A stretch of DNA of 64,000 nt from Aristolochia californica. Its lineage: Eukaryota; Streptophyta; Magnoliopsida; Piperales; Aristolochiaceae. The notes below the pieces were generated by a model. That model did not search any database, had not been told where the DNA came from, and saw nothing but the letters and a program-made list of their open reading frames with translations. A program made the translations under genes and the position numbers. Within the stretch, counting starts at the first letter, position 1. Every line of letters starts with the position of its first letter. This document shows, piece after piece, positions 25,301 to 39,606 of this stretch. The DNA lies in the NCBI GenBank assembly GCA_029961685.1, contig JARWKL010000008.1:16463981-16527980 (forward strand). Direction: 5' to 3'.

Positions 25301-28300
25301 AAATTCTGAACTAATTGGTTTGAACTAGTGGAAATTCCCAAACTTGGATAACAAAGCTTTTGTGTTCATTTGTGGTGTGTGAATAATTTTTCTTTACTTA
25401 CATTTGTTTATTGCTTTAAATACTTTCCATACATCAACTCCAAAATTTTCATTTTGTTTTGATCTATTTGCCTCTTATCACTTTTTTTTTTTTGTTTATG
25501 AGATGAAGAGAAAGTGAAACCACAAGTTTTGATTTAAGAAAAATGTATACTTTTAAAATGGAAATGTACAATGTAAAAATTTAGAGAGACATAATTCCAA
25601 AAAGTGTCTGTAATTTTTAGGGATTGTGAACTCTTTTTAGTTTTTATATATTAGGTTCTACAATCGTCGGCAAAAGGGGGAGGCTTAGGATTTTTAACTG
25701 AGTTTTGACTCCCAATACATAAGTCATTACTTAAAAAAATATAGCCCATTACGCATGATAGATATCATTATAATCATCTATGACCGTTAGGTTAGCTTTT
25801 CGTAAATGGCCAAAATAATGGCTTGTTTGACTCGGGTAAATAACCCACCACACGTTCACTTGAGAATTTAATGTTATTCTCTTTAAAAGGTGTGGATCCA
25901 TAGGTCATTTCAATATTTAACATGTTTCAAGCATGCATATCCATTTTTTAAAACATTTTTAGAAAAATCTCTTTCTTATTAAATTCCGAGCTATTAGGGT
26001 TGAACTAGTGGAATTTCCCAAACTTGGAAAGCAAACATTTTGTGTTCATTTGTGGTGTGTGAATAAATTTTATTTACTTAAATTTGTTTATTGCTTTGAA
26101 TTCTTTCCATACATCAACTCTAAAATTTTTATTTTGTTGTGATCTATTTGCCTTTTATCTCTTTTTAATGTTTACGAGATGAAGGGAAAGTGAAAACTCA
26201 AGTTTTGATTTAAGAAAAAAGTCTACATCTAAAACAGAAATGCACAATGCACACATGTAGAGAGAGCTAATTCCAAAAAGTGACTGTAATTTTTAGGGAT
26301 TGTAAACTCTTTTTAGTATTTATATATCTGGTTCTGCAATTGTCGGGAAAAGGGGGAGGCGGGGGATTTTTAACTGAGTGTTTGCTCCCAATCCAATAGT
26401 CATTCCTTACAAAAATATAGCCTGTTACACATGATAAATCACTTTGCAATCATCTACATCCTATAGGTTGGCATTTTGTATTTGGAAAAATTAATGGCTT
26501 GTTTGACTCAGGTAAATACCCACTGCACGTTCACTTGAGAATTTAAAGTTATTGTCTTTAAAAGGTTTGGATCCGTAGGTCATTTGCAACTTTAACTTGT
26601 TTCAAACATGCATCTCCATTTTTTAAAATATGTGTAGAAAAATCTCTTTCTTATAAAATCCAGAGCTATTAGGGTTGAACTAGGAGAATTTCCCAAACTT
26701 GGATAACTAAACCTTTGTGTTCGTTTGTGGTGTGAGAATAAATTTTCTTTACTTACATTAATTTATTGCTTTAAATTCTTACCATCCATAAACTTTAAAA
26801 TTTTCATTTTGTTGTGATCTATTTGCCTTTTATCTTTTATTTTTTGTTTACGTGATGAATGGAAAGTGAAAACTCAAGTTTTTATTTCAGAAAAAAACAT
26901 ACATCTAAAATGGAAATGCACAATGCACAAATGTAGAGAGAGAGATTTTTAAAAAGTGTCTATAATTTTTAGAGATTGTAAACTCTTTTTAGTTTTTATT
27001 GATCAGGTTTACAATCGTCGGGAAAAGGGGGAGGCGGAGTATTTTAACTGAGTGTTGAGTCCTAATCCATATGTCATTCCTCACAAAAATATAGCTAGTT
27101 ACCGATGATAAATCACTTTAAAATCTTCTATGATCGTTTAGTCAGCTTTTTAAAAATGGGCAAAATAATGGCTTGCTTGACTTGGGTAAATATCCCACCA
27201 CACGTTCACATGAAATTTAATGTTATTTTCTTTAAAAGGGTTGGATCCATAGGTCATTTGCATCTTTAACATGTTTCAAACATCTATATCCATTTTTTAA
27301 AACATGTGTAGAAAAATCTCTTTCTTATAAATGTCCGAGCTATTAGACTTGAACTAGAGGAATTTCCCAAACTTGGATAACAAAACTTTTGTGTTCATTT
27401 GTGGTGCATGAATAAATTGTCTTCACTTACATTTTTTTATTGATTTATAGTCTTTCCATACATCAACTGTAAATTTTTCATTTTGTTGTGATCTAATTGC
27501 CTTGTATCTCTTTTTTTTTTTTATTTATGAGATGAAGGGAAAGAGAAAACTCAAGTTTTGATTTATGAAAAAAGCATCCATCTAAAATGGAAATGCACAA
27601 TGCACAAATGTAGAGAGTTATAATTCCAAAAAGTCTCTGTAATTTTTAGGGATTGTAAACTCTTTTTAGTTTTTAATTACTAGGTTTTGCAATTGTCGAG
27701 AAAAGGGGGGGAGATTTTTAACAGAGTGTTGACTCCCAATCCATAAGTCATTCCTTACAATAATAAAGCCCGTTACGAATGATGAATCACTTTACAATCA
27801 TCTACGATCGTTAGGTCATCTTTTAGTAATTGGGCGAAATAATGGCTTGTCTAACTCTGGTAAATATCCCACCGCACGTTCAATTTGGAATTTAATGTTA
27901 TTCTCTTTAAAAGGTTTGGATCCATTGGTCATTTGCATCTTTAAAATGTTTTGAAGCATGCAAGTCCATTTTCTAAAACATGTGTAGAAAAATCTTTTTC
28001 TTATAAAATTCTGAGCTATTGGGGTTGAACTAGTGGAATTCCCAAACTTGGATAACAAAACTTTTGTGATCATTTGTGGTGTGTGATTAAATTTTCTTTA
28101 CTAACATTCATTTATTGGTTTAAATTCTTTCCATACATCAACTCTAAAATTTTCTTTTTGTTGTGATCTATTTGCCTTTTACCTCTTTTTTTTTTTTACG
28201 AGATGAAGGGAAAGTGAAAACTCAAGTTTTGATTAATGAAAAAAAATAGATCTAAAATGGAAATGCATGATGCACAAATGTAGAGAGAGATAATTCCAAA

Positions 28301-28867
28301 AAGTTTCTGTAATTTTTAGGGATTGTAAACTCTTTTTAGTTTTTATTTATCAGGTTTTGCAATCGTCAAGAAAAAGGGGAGGCAGGAGATTTTTAACAGA
28401 GTGTTGACTCCCAATCCATCTGTCATCCCTTACAAAAATAAATCCCATTACGCATGATGAATAACTTTACAATAATCTATGATCGTTAGGTCAACTTTTT
28501 GTAAATGTGCAAAATAATGGCTTGTTTGAGTCGGGTAAATATCCCACCGCCCGTTCACTTGAGAATTTAATGCTATTGTCTTTAAAAGGTTTGGATACAA
28601 AGATCATTTGAATCTTTAACATGTTTCAAGCATTCTTGTCCATTTTTTAAAACATGTGTAGAAAAATTTCTTTCATATGAAATTCAGACTTATTAGGGTT
28701 GAACTAGTGGAATTTCCCAACCTTGGATAACAAAACTTTAGTGTTCATTTGTGGTGTGTGAAAAAAATTTCTTTACTTATATTTTCTTATTGCTTTAAAT
28801 TTTTTCCACAAATCAACTCTATAATTTTCATTTTGTTGTTATCAATTTGCCTTTTTTCTCTTTTTTT

Positions 28868-29121
28868 TGTTTACGTGATGAAGGGAAAGTGAAAACTCAA
28901 GTTTTTTATTTAAGAAAGAAACATACATATAAAATGGAAATGCACAATGCGCAAATTTAGAGAGATAAAGTTTTAAAAAGTGTAAGTAATTTTTTGTTTG
29001 CGAGATGAAGGGAAAGTGAAAACTCAAGTTTTGATTTAAGTAAATGTATACATATAAAATGAAAGTTCAAATTGAACAAATGTAGAGAGTGATAATCCTA
29101 AAATGTGTTTTTAATTTTTAG
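28868..29121 (+). repeat. ~127-bp duplication inside a monomer
   Basis: The segment beginning TGTTTACGTGATGAAGGG (28868) is followed by a second, diverged version beginning TGTTTGCGAGATGAAGGG (28995). The second version continues through the AAACTCAAGTTTTGATTTAAG region. The box-to-box interval here is 801 bp, about 127 over the norm. The two halves differ at many sites, so this may be an out-of-register junction between different monomers and not a simple recent duplication. Confidence 0.8.
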
Positions 29122-30900
29122 AGAATGTAAACTCTTTTTAGTTTTTACATATCAAGTTCTGCAATCGTCGAGAAAAGGGGGAGGCAGGGGATTTTTAACT
29201 TAGTGTTGACTCCCAATCCATAAGTCATTCCTTAAAAAAATATTGCACGTTACGCATAATAAATCACTTTACAATCTTATATGATTGTTAGGTCAGCTTT
29301 TGTAAATGGGCAAAATATTGGCTTGTTTGACTCGGGTAAATATCCCACTACGCATTCACACGAGAATTTAATGTTATTCTCTTTAAAAGGTTTGGATCCA
29401 TAGGTCATTTGAATCTTTAACATGTTTCAAGCATGAATATCCATTTTTTAAAACATGTGTAGTAAAATCTCTTTCTTATCAAATTCCGAGTTATTGGGGT
29501 TGAACTAGTTGAATTTCCCAAACTTGGATAACAAAAGTTTTTTGTTCATTAGTGGTGAGTGAATAAATTTTATTTATTTCCATTTGTTTATTTCTTTAAA
29601 TTCTTTCCATAAATAAACTCTAAAATTTTCATATTGTTGTGATCTTTTTGCCTTTTATCCGTTTTTTTTTTTTTTGTTTTGTTTAAGAGATGAAGGGAAA
29701 GTGAAAACTCAAGTTTGTATTTAAGAAAAAAGTATACAGCTAAAATGGAAATTCACAACGCACAAATGTAGAGAGTGATAATTCAAAAAAGTGTCAGTAA
29801 TTTTTAGCGATTGTAAAATCTTTTTAGTTTTTATATATCAAGGTTCTAGAATCGTCGGGAAAAGGGGGAGGTGGGGGATTTTTAACTGAGTGTTGACTAC
29901 CAATCCATAAGTCCTTCCTTACTAAAATATAGCCCGTTACACATGATAAATCACTTTACAATTATCTATGATCGTAAGGTTAGATTTTTGTAAATGGGTA
30001 AAATAATGGCTTGTTTGACTCGGGTAAATATCCCACCGCATGTTCACTTGAGAATTTAATGTTATTCTCTTTAAAAGGATTTGATCCATAAGTGATTTGA
30101 AACTTTAACATGTTTCAAGTTTGCATATCCATTTCTTAAAAGATGTGTACAAAAATTTCTTTCTTATAAAATTCCGAGCTATTAGGGTTGACCAAGTGGA
30201 ATTACCCAAACTTGGATAACAAAACTTTTGTGTTCATTTGTGTTGTGTGAATAAATTTTCTTTACTTACATTTGTTTAGTGCCTTAAATTTTATCCATAT
30301 ATAAACTCTAAAATTTTCATTTTGTTGTGATATATTTGCCTTTGATCACTTTTTTTGTGTACGAGATCAAGGGAAAGTGAAAACTCAAGTTTTTATTTAA
30401 GACAAAAGTTTACAACTAAAATGGATATGCACAATGCACAAATGTACAAAGGGATAATTCCAAAACGTTTCTGTAACTTTTAGGGATTGTAAACTGTTTT
30501 TAGTTTTTATATATCAGGTTCTGCAATCATCGGGAAAAGGGGGAGGTGGGGATTTTTAACTGAGTGTTGACTCCCAATCCATGTGTCAATCCTTACAAAA
30601 ATATAGCCCGTTACACATGATAAATCACTTTACAATCATCTATGATCGTTAGGTCAACTTTTTGTTAATGGGCAAAATAATGGCTTGTTTGACTCAGGTA
30701 AAGATCCCTCCCCACGATCACTTGAGAAGTTTATGTTATTCTTTTTAAAATGTTTGGATCTATAGGTCATTTGCTTCTTTAACCAGTTTCAAGCATGTAG
30801 ATCCATTTTTTAATACATGTGTAGAAAAATCTCTTTCTTTTAAAATTCCGAGCTATTAGGGTTGAACTAGTGGAATTTCCAAAACTTGAGTAACATAACT

Positions 30901-31160
30901 TTTGTGTTCATTTGTGGTGTGTGAATAAAATTTCTTTACTTATATTTGTTTATTGCTTTAAATTATTTCCTTATTGCTTTAAATTCTTACCATACATAAA
31001 CTCTAAAATTTTCATTTTGTTGTGATCTATTTGCCTTTTAGTTTTGTGTTCATTTGTGGTGTGTGAATAAATTTGCTTTACTTACATTTGTTTATTGCTT
31101 TAAATTCTTACCATACATAAACTCTAAAATTTTCATTTTGTTGTGATCTATTTGCCTTTT
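30901..31160 (+). repeat. ~140-bp duplication inside a monomer
   Basis: The TTTGTGTTCATTTGTGG to TTGCCTTTTA segment occurs at 30901-31042 and again from 31043 to about 31160. The first copy also carries an extra ~20-bp tandem of TTATTGCTTTAAATT near 30950-30985. The box interval of 815 bp agrees with this. Both copies share the variant CTTACCATACATAAAC, so the second was copied from the first. Confidence 0.85.
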
Positions 31161-34100
31161 ATCTCTTTTTTTATTTACGTGATGAATGGAAAGCGAAAAC
31201 TCAAGTTTTTATTTATGAAAAAAACATACTTCTAAAATGGAAATGGACAATGCACAAATGTAGAGAGAGAGAATTTTAAGAAGTGTCTGTAATTTTTAGA
31301 GATTGTAAGCTCTTTTTAGTTTTTATTGATCAGGTTTGCAATCGTCGGGAAAAGGGGGAGGTAGGGGATTTTTAACTGAGTGCTGACTCCTAATCCATAA
31401 GTCATTTCTCACAAAAATTAAGCCAGTAACACATGATAAATCACTTTCCAATCTTCTATGATCGTTAGGGCAGCTTTTTCTTAATGGGCATAATAATGGC
31501 TTGTTTGACACGGGTAAATATCCCACCGCACGTTCACTTGAAAATTTAATGTTATTTTCTTTAAAAGGTTTGGATCCTTAGGTCTTTTGCATCTTCAAAT
31601 TGTTTCAAGCATGAATATTCATTTTTTAAAACATGTGTAGAAAAATCACTTTCTTATAAAATTCCGAGCTATTAGGGTTGACTTAGTTGAATTTCCATAA
31701 ACTTGGAGAAAAAAAAATTTGTGTTCATTTGTGGTGTATGAATAAATTTTCTTTACTTACATTTTGTTCATTGCATTAAATTCTTTCCATACATCAACTC
31801 TAAAATTTTCATTTTGTTGTGATCTATTTGCCATGTATCTCTTTTTTTATATATGAGATGAAGGGAAAGTGAAAACTCAAGTTTTGATTTAAGAAAAAAA
31901 CATACATCTAAAATGGAAATGCACAATGCACAAATGTAGAGAGAGATAATTCTAAAAAGTTTCAGTAATTTTTAGAGATTTTAAACTCTTTTTAGTTTTT
32001 ATTTGTCAGGTTCTCCAATCGTCAAAAAAAGGGGGAGGCGGGCGATTTTTGACAGAGTGTTGACTCCCAATCCATAAGTCATTCCTTACAAAAATATAGC
32101 CCGTTATGCATTATAAATCACTTTACTCTATGATCGTTAGGTCAGCTTTTTGTAAATGGGCGAAATAATGGCTTGTTTGACTCGGGTAAATATCCCACCG
32201 TACGTTCACTTGAGAATTTAATGTTATTCTCTTTAAAAGGTTTGGATCTTTAGGACATTCACATCATTAACATGTTTAAAACATGCATATCCTTTTTTTA
32301 AAACTTGTATAGAAAAACCTCTTCCATATAAAATTCCTAACTAATTGGGTTGAACTAGTTGAATTTCCCAAACTTCGATAACAAAGTTTTTGTGTTCATT
32401 ATGGTGTGTGAATAAATTTCCTTTAATTACTTTTTTTATTGCTTAAAATTATTTCCATACATAAACTGTAAAATTTTCATTTTTTATGATCTATTTGCCT
32501 TTTATCTCTTTTTTTGTTTACGAGATGAAGGGAAAGTGAAAACTCAAGTTTTGATTTAAGAAAAAAGTATACATTTAAAATGGAAATGCACAATGCAAAA
32601 ATGTAAAGAGAGATAATTTTCAAAAAGTGTTTGAATTTTTTAAGGATTGTAATCTCTTTTTAGTTTTGAAATATCAGGTTGTTCAATCGTCGGGAAAAGG
32701 GGGAGGCAGGGGATTTTTAAGTGAGTGTTGACTCCCAATCCATAAGTTATTCCTTAAAAAAATATAGCCCTTTACGCATGATAAATCACTTTACAATCAT
32801 CTATGATCGTTAGGTCAACTTTTTGTAAATGGCCAAAATAATGTCTTGTTTGACTCGAGTAATTATCCCACCCCACGTTCACTTGAGAATTTAATATTAT
32901 TCTCTTGAAAAGGTTTGGATCCATAGGTCATTTGCATCTTTAACATGTTTCAAGCATGCATATCAATTTTTTAAAACATTTGTAGAAAAATCTCTATCTA
33001 ATAAAATTCCGAGCTATTAGGGTTGAACTAGCGGAATTTCCCAAACTTGGATAAATACACTTTTGTGTTCATTTGTGGTGTGGCTATAAATTTTCTTACT
33101 TACATTTGTTTATAAAATTAAAATCTTTCCATATATAAACTCTAAAATTTTCATTTTGCTGTGATCTATTTGCCTTGTATCTCTTGTTTTTTGTTGACGA
33201 GTTGAAGGGAAAATGAAACCTCAAGTTTTGATTTAAGAAAAAAGTATACATTTAAAAAGGAAATGCACAATGCAAAAATGTAGAGAGAGATAGTTCCACA
33301 AAGGGTCTGTAATTTTTAGGGATTGTAAACTCTTTTTAGTTTTTAATTATCAGGTTCTGCAATCGTTGGGAAAAGGGGGAGGCGGGAGATTTTTAACAGT
33401 GTTGACTCTCAATCCATAAGTCATTCCTTACAAAAACAAAGCCCGTTATGCATTATAAATCACCTTACAATCATCTAAGATCGATAGGTTTGCTTTTTGT
33501 AAAGGGGTGAAATAATGGCTTGTTTGACTGGGGTAAATATCCCACCGCACGTTCACTAGAGAATTTAATGCTATTCTCTTTAAAAGGTTTGGATTCATAG
33601 GTCTTTTGAATCTTAAACATGTTTCAATCATGTATATCCATTTTTTAAAACATTTGTAGAAAAATCTCTTTCATATAAAATTCAGAGTTATTAGGGTTGA
33701 ACAAGTGGAATTTCCCAAACTTGGATAACAAAAATTTTGCGTTCATTTGTAGTGAGTGAATAAATTTTCTATACTTACATTTGTTTATTGCTTTAAATTC
33801 TTTCCAAACATCAACTCTATAATTTTCATTTTGTTGTGATCTATTTGCCTTTCACCTCTTTTTTTTTTTTTTTTACGAGATGAAAGGAAAGAGAAAACTC
33901 AAGCTTTTATTTAAAAAAAAACATACAACAAAAATGGAAATGCACAATGCACAAATGTAGAGAGAGATAATTTTAAAAGGTGTCTGTAATTTTTAGAGAT
34001 TGTAAACTCTTTTTAGTTTTTATTTTGTCATGTTCTGCAATCGTTGGGAAAAGCGGGAGGTGGGGGATTTTTAACTGAGTGTTGACTCCCAATCTATAAG

Positions 34101-37100
34101 TCATTCCTTACAAAAATAAAGCCCGTTACACATGATAAATCACTTTACAATCATCTATGATCGTTAGGTTAGATTTTTTTAAAATGGAAGAAATAATGGC
34201 TTGTTTGGCTCAGGTAAATATCCCATCGCACGTTCACTTGAGAATTTAATGCTATTCTCTTGAAAATGTTTGGATCCATAGGTAATTTGCGTCTTTTAAC
34301 ATATTTCAAGCATGCTGATACATTTTTTAAAACATGTGCAGAAAAATCTCTTTCTTACAAAATTAAGAGTTATTAGGGTTGAACTAGTGGAATTTTTCCA
34401 AACTTGGATAACAAAAATTTTGTGTCCATTTGTGGTGTGTGAATAAATTTTCTCAACTTACATTTGTTTTTTGCTTTAAAATCTTTCCATACATAAACTC
34501 TAAAATTTTCATTTTATTGTGGTCTATTTGCCTTTTATCTTTTTTTTTTTTTTTTGTTTACAAGATGAAGGGAAAGTGAAAACTCAAGTTTTGATTTAAG
34601 AAAAAAGTGTACATCTAAAATAGAAATGCACAATGCACAAAAGTAGAGAGAGATAATTTTAAAAAGTGTTTGTAATTATTAGGGATTGTAAAATCTTTGT
34701 AGTTTTTATTGATTTGGTTTACAATCGTCGGGAAAAGGGGGAGGCGGGGGAATTTCAACTAAGTGTTGACTCCTAATCCATAAGTCATTCCTCATAAAAA
34801 TATAGCCAGTTACACATTGATAAATTACTTTACAATCTGCTATGATCGTTATGTCAGCTTTTTCTAAATGGGCAAAATAATGGCTTGTTTGACTCAGGTA
34901 AAAATCTCACTGTACGTTGACTTGAAAATTTAATGTTATTTTTTTTAAAAGGCTTGGATCCATAGGTCATTTGCATCTTTAACTTGTTTCAAGCATGTAT
35001 ATCCATTTTTTAAGACATGTGTAGAAAAATCTCTTTCTTATAAAATTTCGAGCTATTAGGGTTGAACTAGTGGAATTTCCCAAACATGGATAACAAAACT
35101 TTTGTGTTCAGTGAATAAATTTTCTTTACTTAAATTTTGTTTATTTTTTTAAATTCTTTGTGTACAATAACTCTAAAATTTTAATTTTGTTGTGATCTAT
35201 TTGCCTTGTATTTTTTTTTGTATTTACGAGTTGAAGGGAAAGTGAAAACTCAAGTTTTGATTTAAGAAAAAAGCATACATCTAAAATGGAAATGGACGAG
35301 CACTAATGTAGAGAGATATTATTCAAAAAAGTGTTAGTAATTTTTGGGGATTGTAAACTCTTTTTAGTTTTTATATATCTGGTTCTGCAATTGTCGGTAA
35401 AAGGGGGAGGTGGGAAATTTTTAACAGAGTGTTGACTCCCAATCCATAAATCTACCTTATAAAAATATAGCCCGTTACGCTTTATAAATCACTTTACAAT
35501 AATCTATGATCGTTACATCAACTTTTTGTAAATGGGCGAAATAATGGCTTGTTTGACTTGGGTAAATATCCCACCGCACGTTCACTGGAGAATTTAATGT
35601 TATTCTCTTTAAAAGGTTTGGATCCATAGGTAATTTAAATATTTAACATTTTTAAAGCATGCATATCCATTTTTTAAAACTTGTGTAGAAAAATCGCTTC
35701 CTTATAAAATTCCAAACTATTAGGGTTGAACTAGTGGAATTTCCCAAACTTGCATAACAAAGCTTTTGTGCTCATTTGTAGTGTGTGAATAAATTCTATT
35801 TACTTACATTTGTTTATTGCTTTAAGTTATTTCCATACATCAACTCTAAAATTTCATTTTGTTGTGATCTATTTGCCTTTTATCTCTTTTTGTTTTGCTT
35901 ACGAGATGAAGTGAAAGTGAAAACTACAGTTTTGATTTAAGAAAAAAGTATACATTTAAAATGGAAATTCACATTGCACAAATGTAGAGAGAGATAATTC
36001 CAAAAAGTGTCTGTAATTTTTAGGGATTGTAAAGTCTTTTTAGTTTTTAAATTTCTGGTTCTTCAATAGTTGGGAAAAGGGGGAGGCGGGGGATTTTTAA
36101 TAGAGTGTTGACTCCCAATCCATCAGTCATTCCTTACCAAAATATAGCCCTTTACGCATGATAAATCACTTTACAATCATCTATGTTCGTTAGGTCAGCT
36201 TTGTTTAAATGGCCAAAATAATGTCTTGTTTGACTCGGGTAAATATCCCACCTCACGTTCACTTGAGAATTTAATGTTATTCTCTTTAAAAGGTTTGGAT
36301 CCATAGGTCATTTTCATCTTTAACATGTTTCAAGCATGCATATCAATTTGTTTAAACATGTGTAGAAAAATCTCTTTCTTATACAATTCTGATCTATAAG
36401 GGTTGAACTAGTTGAATTTCCCAAACTTGGATAACAAAACTTTTGTGTTCATTTGTGCTGTATCTATAAATTTTTTTACATACATTTGTTTATTGATTTA
36501 TATTCTTTCCATACATAAACTCTAAAATTTTCATTTTGTTGTGATCTATTTGCCTTTTACCTCTTTTTTTTATTTACGAGATGAAGGGAAATTGAAAATT
36601 CAAGTTTTGATTTAAGAAAAAAGCATACATAGAAAATGGAAATGCACAATGCAAAAATGTAGAGAGAGATAATTCCAAAGAGTCTCTGTAATTTTTGGGG
36701 ATTGTAAACTCTTTTTAGTTTTTATATATGAGGTTCTGCAATTGTCGGGAAAAGGGGGAGGCAGGGGATTTTTAACTGAGTGTTGACTCCCAATCCATAA
36801 GTCATTCATTACGAAAATATTGCCCGTTACGCATGATAAATCACTTTAGAATCATCTATGACCGTTAGGTCAGCTTTTTGTAACTGGGTAAAATAATGGC
36901 TTGTCTAACATTGGTAAATATCCCACCACACGTCCACTTTGGAATTTAATGTTATTCTCTTTAAAAGGTATGGATCCATAAGTCATTTGCATCTTAATCA
37001 TGTTTCATGCATGCATATCCATTTTTTAAAACATGCGTAGAAAAATCTCTTTCTTATAAAACTCCGAGCTATAGGGGTTGAACTAGTGGAATTTTCCAAA

Positions 37101-38106
37101 CTTGGATAACAAAACTTTTTTGTTCATTTGTGGTGTGTGAATAAATTCTCTTTTCTTACATTTGTTTATTGATTTAAATTCTTTCCGTTCATCAACTCTA
37201 AAATTTTTATTTTGTTGTGATCTATTTGCCTTTTATCTCTTTTTTTTGTTTACGAGATGAAGGGAAAATGAAAACTCATCTTTTCATTTAGAAAAAAACA
37301 TACATCTAAAATGGAAATGCACAATGCACAAATGTAGAGAGAGATAATTCCAAAAAGTCTCTGTAATTTTTAGGGATTGTACACTCTTTTTAGATTTTAT
37401 TTATTAGGTTCTGCAATTGACAGGAAAAGGGGGAGGCAGGAGATTTTTAAGAGAGTGTTGACTCCTATTCCATAAGTCATTCCTTACAAAAATAAAGCCC
37501 GTTACGCTTGATAAATCACTTTACAATCCTCAATGATTGATAGGTCAGCTTTTTGTAAATGGGCGAAATAATGGCTTGTTTGACTCGGGTAAATATCCCA
37601 CCGCACGTTCACTTGAGAATTTAATGTTATTCTCTTGAAAAGGTTTGGATCCATAGGTCATTTGCAACTTTAACATGTTTCAAGCATGGTTATCCATTTT
37701 TTAAAACATGTGTAGAAAAATCTCTTTCATATAAAATTCAGAGTTATTATGGTTGAACTAGTGGAATTTCCCAAACTTGGATAACAAAACCTTTGTGTTC
37801 ATTTGTGGTGTGTGAATAAATTTTCTTTACTTACATTTGTTTATTGCTTTAAATTATTTCCATACCTCAACTCTAAAATTTTCATTTTGTGGCGATCTAT
37901 TTGCCTTTTACCTCTTTGTTTTTGTTTACGACATGAAGGGAAAGTGAAAACTCATCTTTTTATTTAGAAAAAAACATACATCTAAAATGGAAATCGAAAA
38001 TGCACAAATGTAGAGAGAGATAATTTTAAAAAGTGTCTGTAATTTTTAGGGATTGTAAATTTTTTTTAGTTTTTATTTATAGGTTCTGCAATCGTCAGGA
38101 AAAGGA

Positions 38107-38126
38107 GGGGGGGGGGGGGGGGGGGG
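38107..38126 (+). repeat. Homopolymer of 20 G in the G-rich box
   Basis: The usual GGGGGAGGCGGGGG box is replaced here by an unbroken run of 20 G before ATTTTTAACTG. It probably arose by slippage or by loss of the interrupting A and C bases. A run this long is also prone to assembly or base-calling error. Confidence 0.85.
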
Positions 38127-39606
38127 ATTTTTAACTGAGTGTTGACTCCCAATCCATAAGTCTTTCCTTAAAAAAAATAAAGCCCGTTGCGCAAGATAAA
38201 TCACTTTACAATCATCTATGATCGTTAGGTCAGCTTTTTGTAAATGGGTGAAATAATGGCTTGTTTGACTCGGGTAAATAACCCACCGCACGTTCACTTG
38301 AGAATTTAATGGTATTCTCTTTAAATGGTTTTGATCCATAGGTCATTCACATCTTTTAACATGTTTCAAGCATTATTATCCATTTTTTAAAATATATGTA
38401 GATAAATCTTTTTCTAATAAAATTCAGAGTTATTAGGGTTGAACTAGTGGAATTTCCCAAACTTGGATATCAAAACTTTTCTGTCCATTTGTTGTGTGTG
38501 AATAAATTTTCCTTACACTTATTTATTTCTTTAAATTCTTTCCAAACATAAACTCTAAAATTTTCATTTTGTTGTTGTTTATTTGCCTTTTATCTCTTTC
38601 TTTTGTTTATAAGAAGAAGGAAAGTGAAATCTCAAGTTTTGATAGAAGAAAAAAGTATACATTAAAATGGAAATGCACAATGCACAAATGTAGAGAGATA
38701 TAATTCCAAAAAAGTGTCTGTAATTTTTAGGTATTGTAAACTCTTTTTATTTTTTAAATATCAAGTTCTTCAATCGTCAGGAAAAGGGGGAGGCGGGGGA
38801 TTTATAACAGTGTTGACTCCCAATCCATAAGTCATTCCTTAAAAAAATATAGCCCTTTACGCATGATAAATCACTTTAAAATCATCTACGATCGTTAGGT
38901 CAGCTTTTTGTAAATGGCAAAAATAATGTCTTGTTTGACTCGAGTAAATATCCCACCCCACGTTCACTTGAGAATTTATTGTTATTCTCTTTAAAAGGTT
39001 TGGATCCATAGGTCATTTGAATTTTTAATATGTTTCAAGCATGTATATCCATTTTTTAAAACATTTTTAGAAAAATCTCTTTCTTATAAAATTCCGAGCT
39101 ATTAGGGTTGAACTAGTGGAATTTCCCAAACTTGGGTAAAAAAACTTTTGTGTTCATTTGTTGTGTGTCTATAAATTTTCTTACTTACATTTGTTCATTT
39201 ATTTAAATTCTTTCCACACATAAACTCTAAAATTTTACTTTTGTTGTGGTCTATTTGCCTTTTACCTCTTTATTTTGTTTACGAGATGAAGGAAAAATGA
39301 AAACTGAAGTTTTGATTTAAGAAAAAAGCATACATCGAAAATGGAAATGCACAACGCACAAATGTAGAGAGAGATAATTCCAAAAAGTCTCTGTAATTTT
39401 TTGGGATTAAAAACTCTTTTTAGTTTTTATATATGAGGTTCTGCAATTGTTGGGAAAAGGGGAGGCGGGGGATTTTTAACTGAGTGTTGACTCCCAATCC
39501 ATAAATCATTCCTTAAAAAAATAAAGCCCGTTACGCCTTATAAATCATTCTACAATCATCTATGATCGTTAGGTCAGCTTTTTGTAAATGGGCAAAATAA
39601 TGGCTT

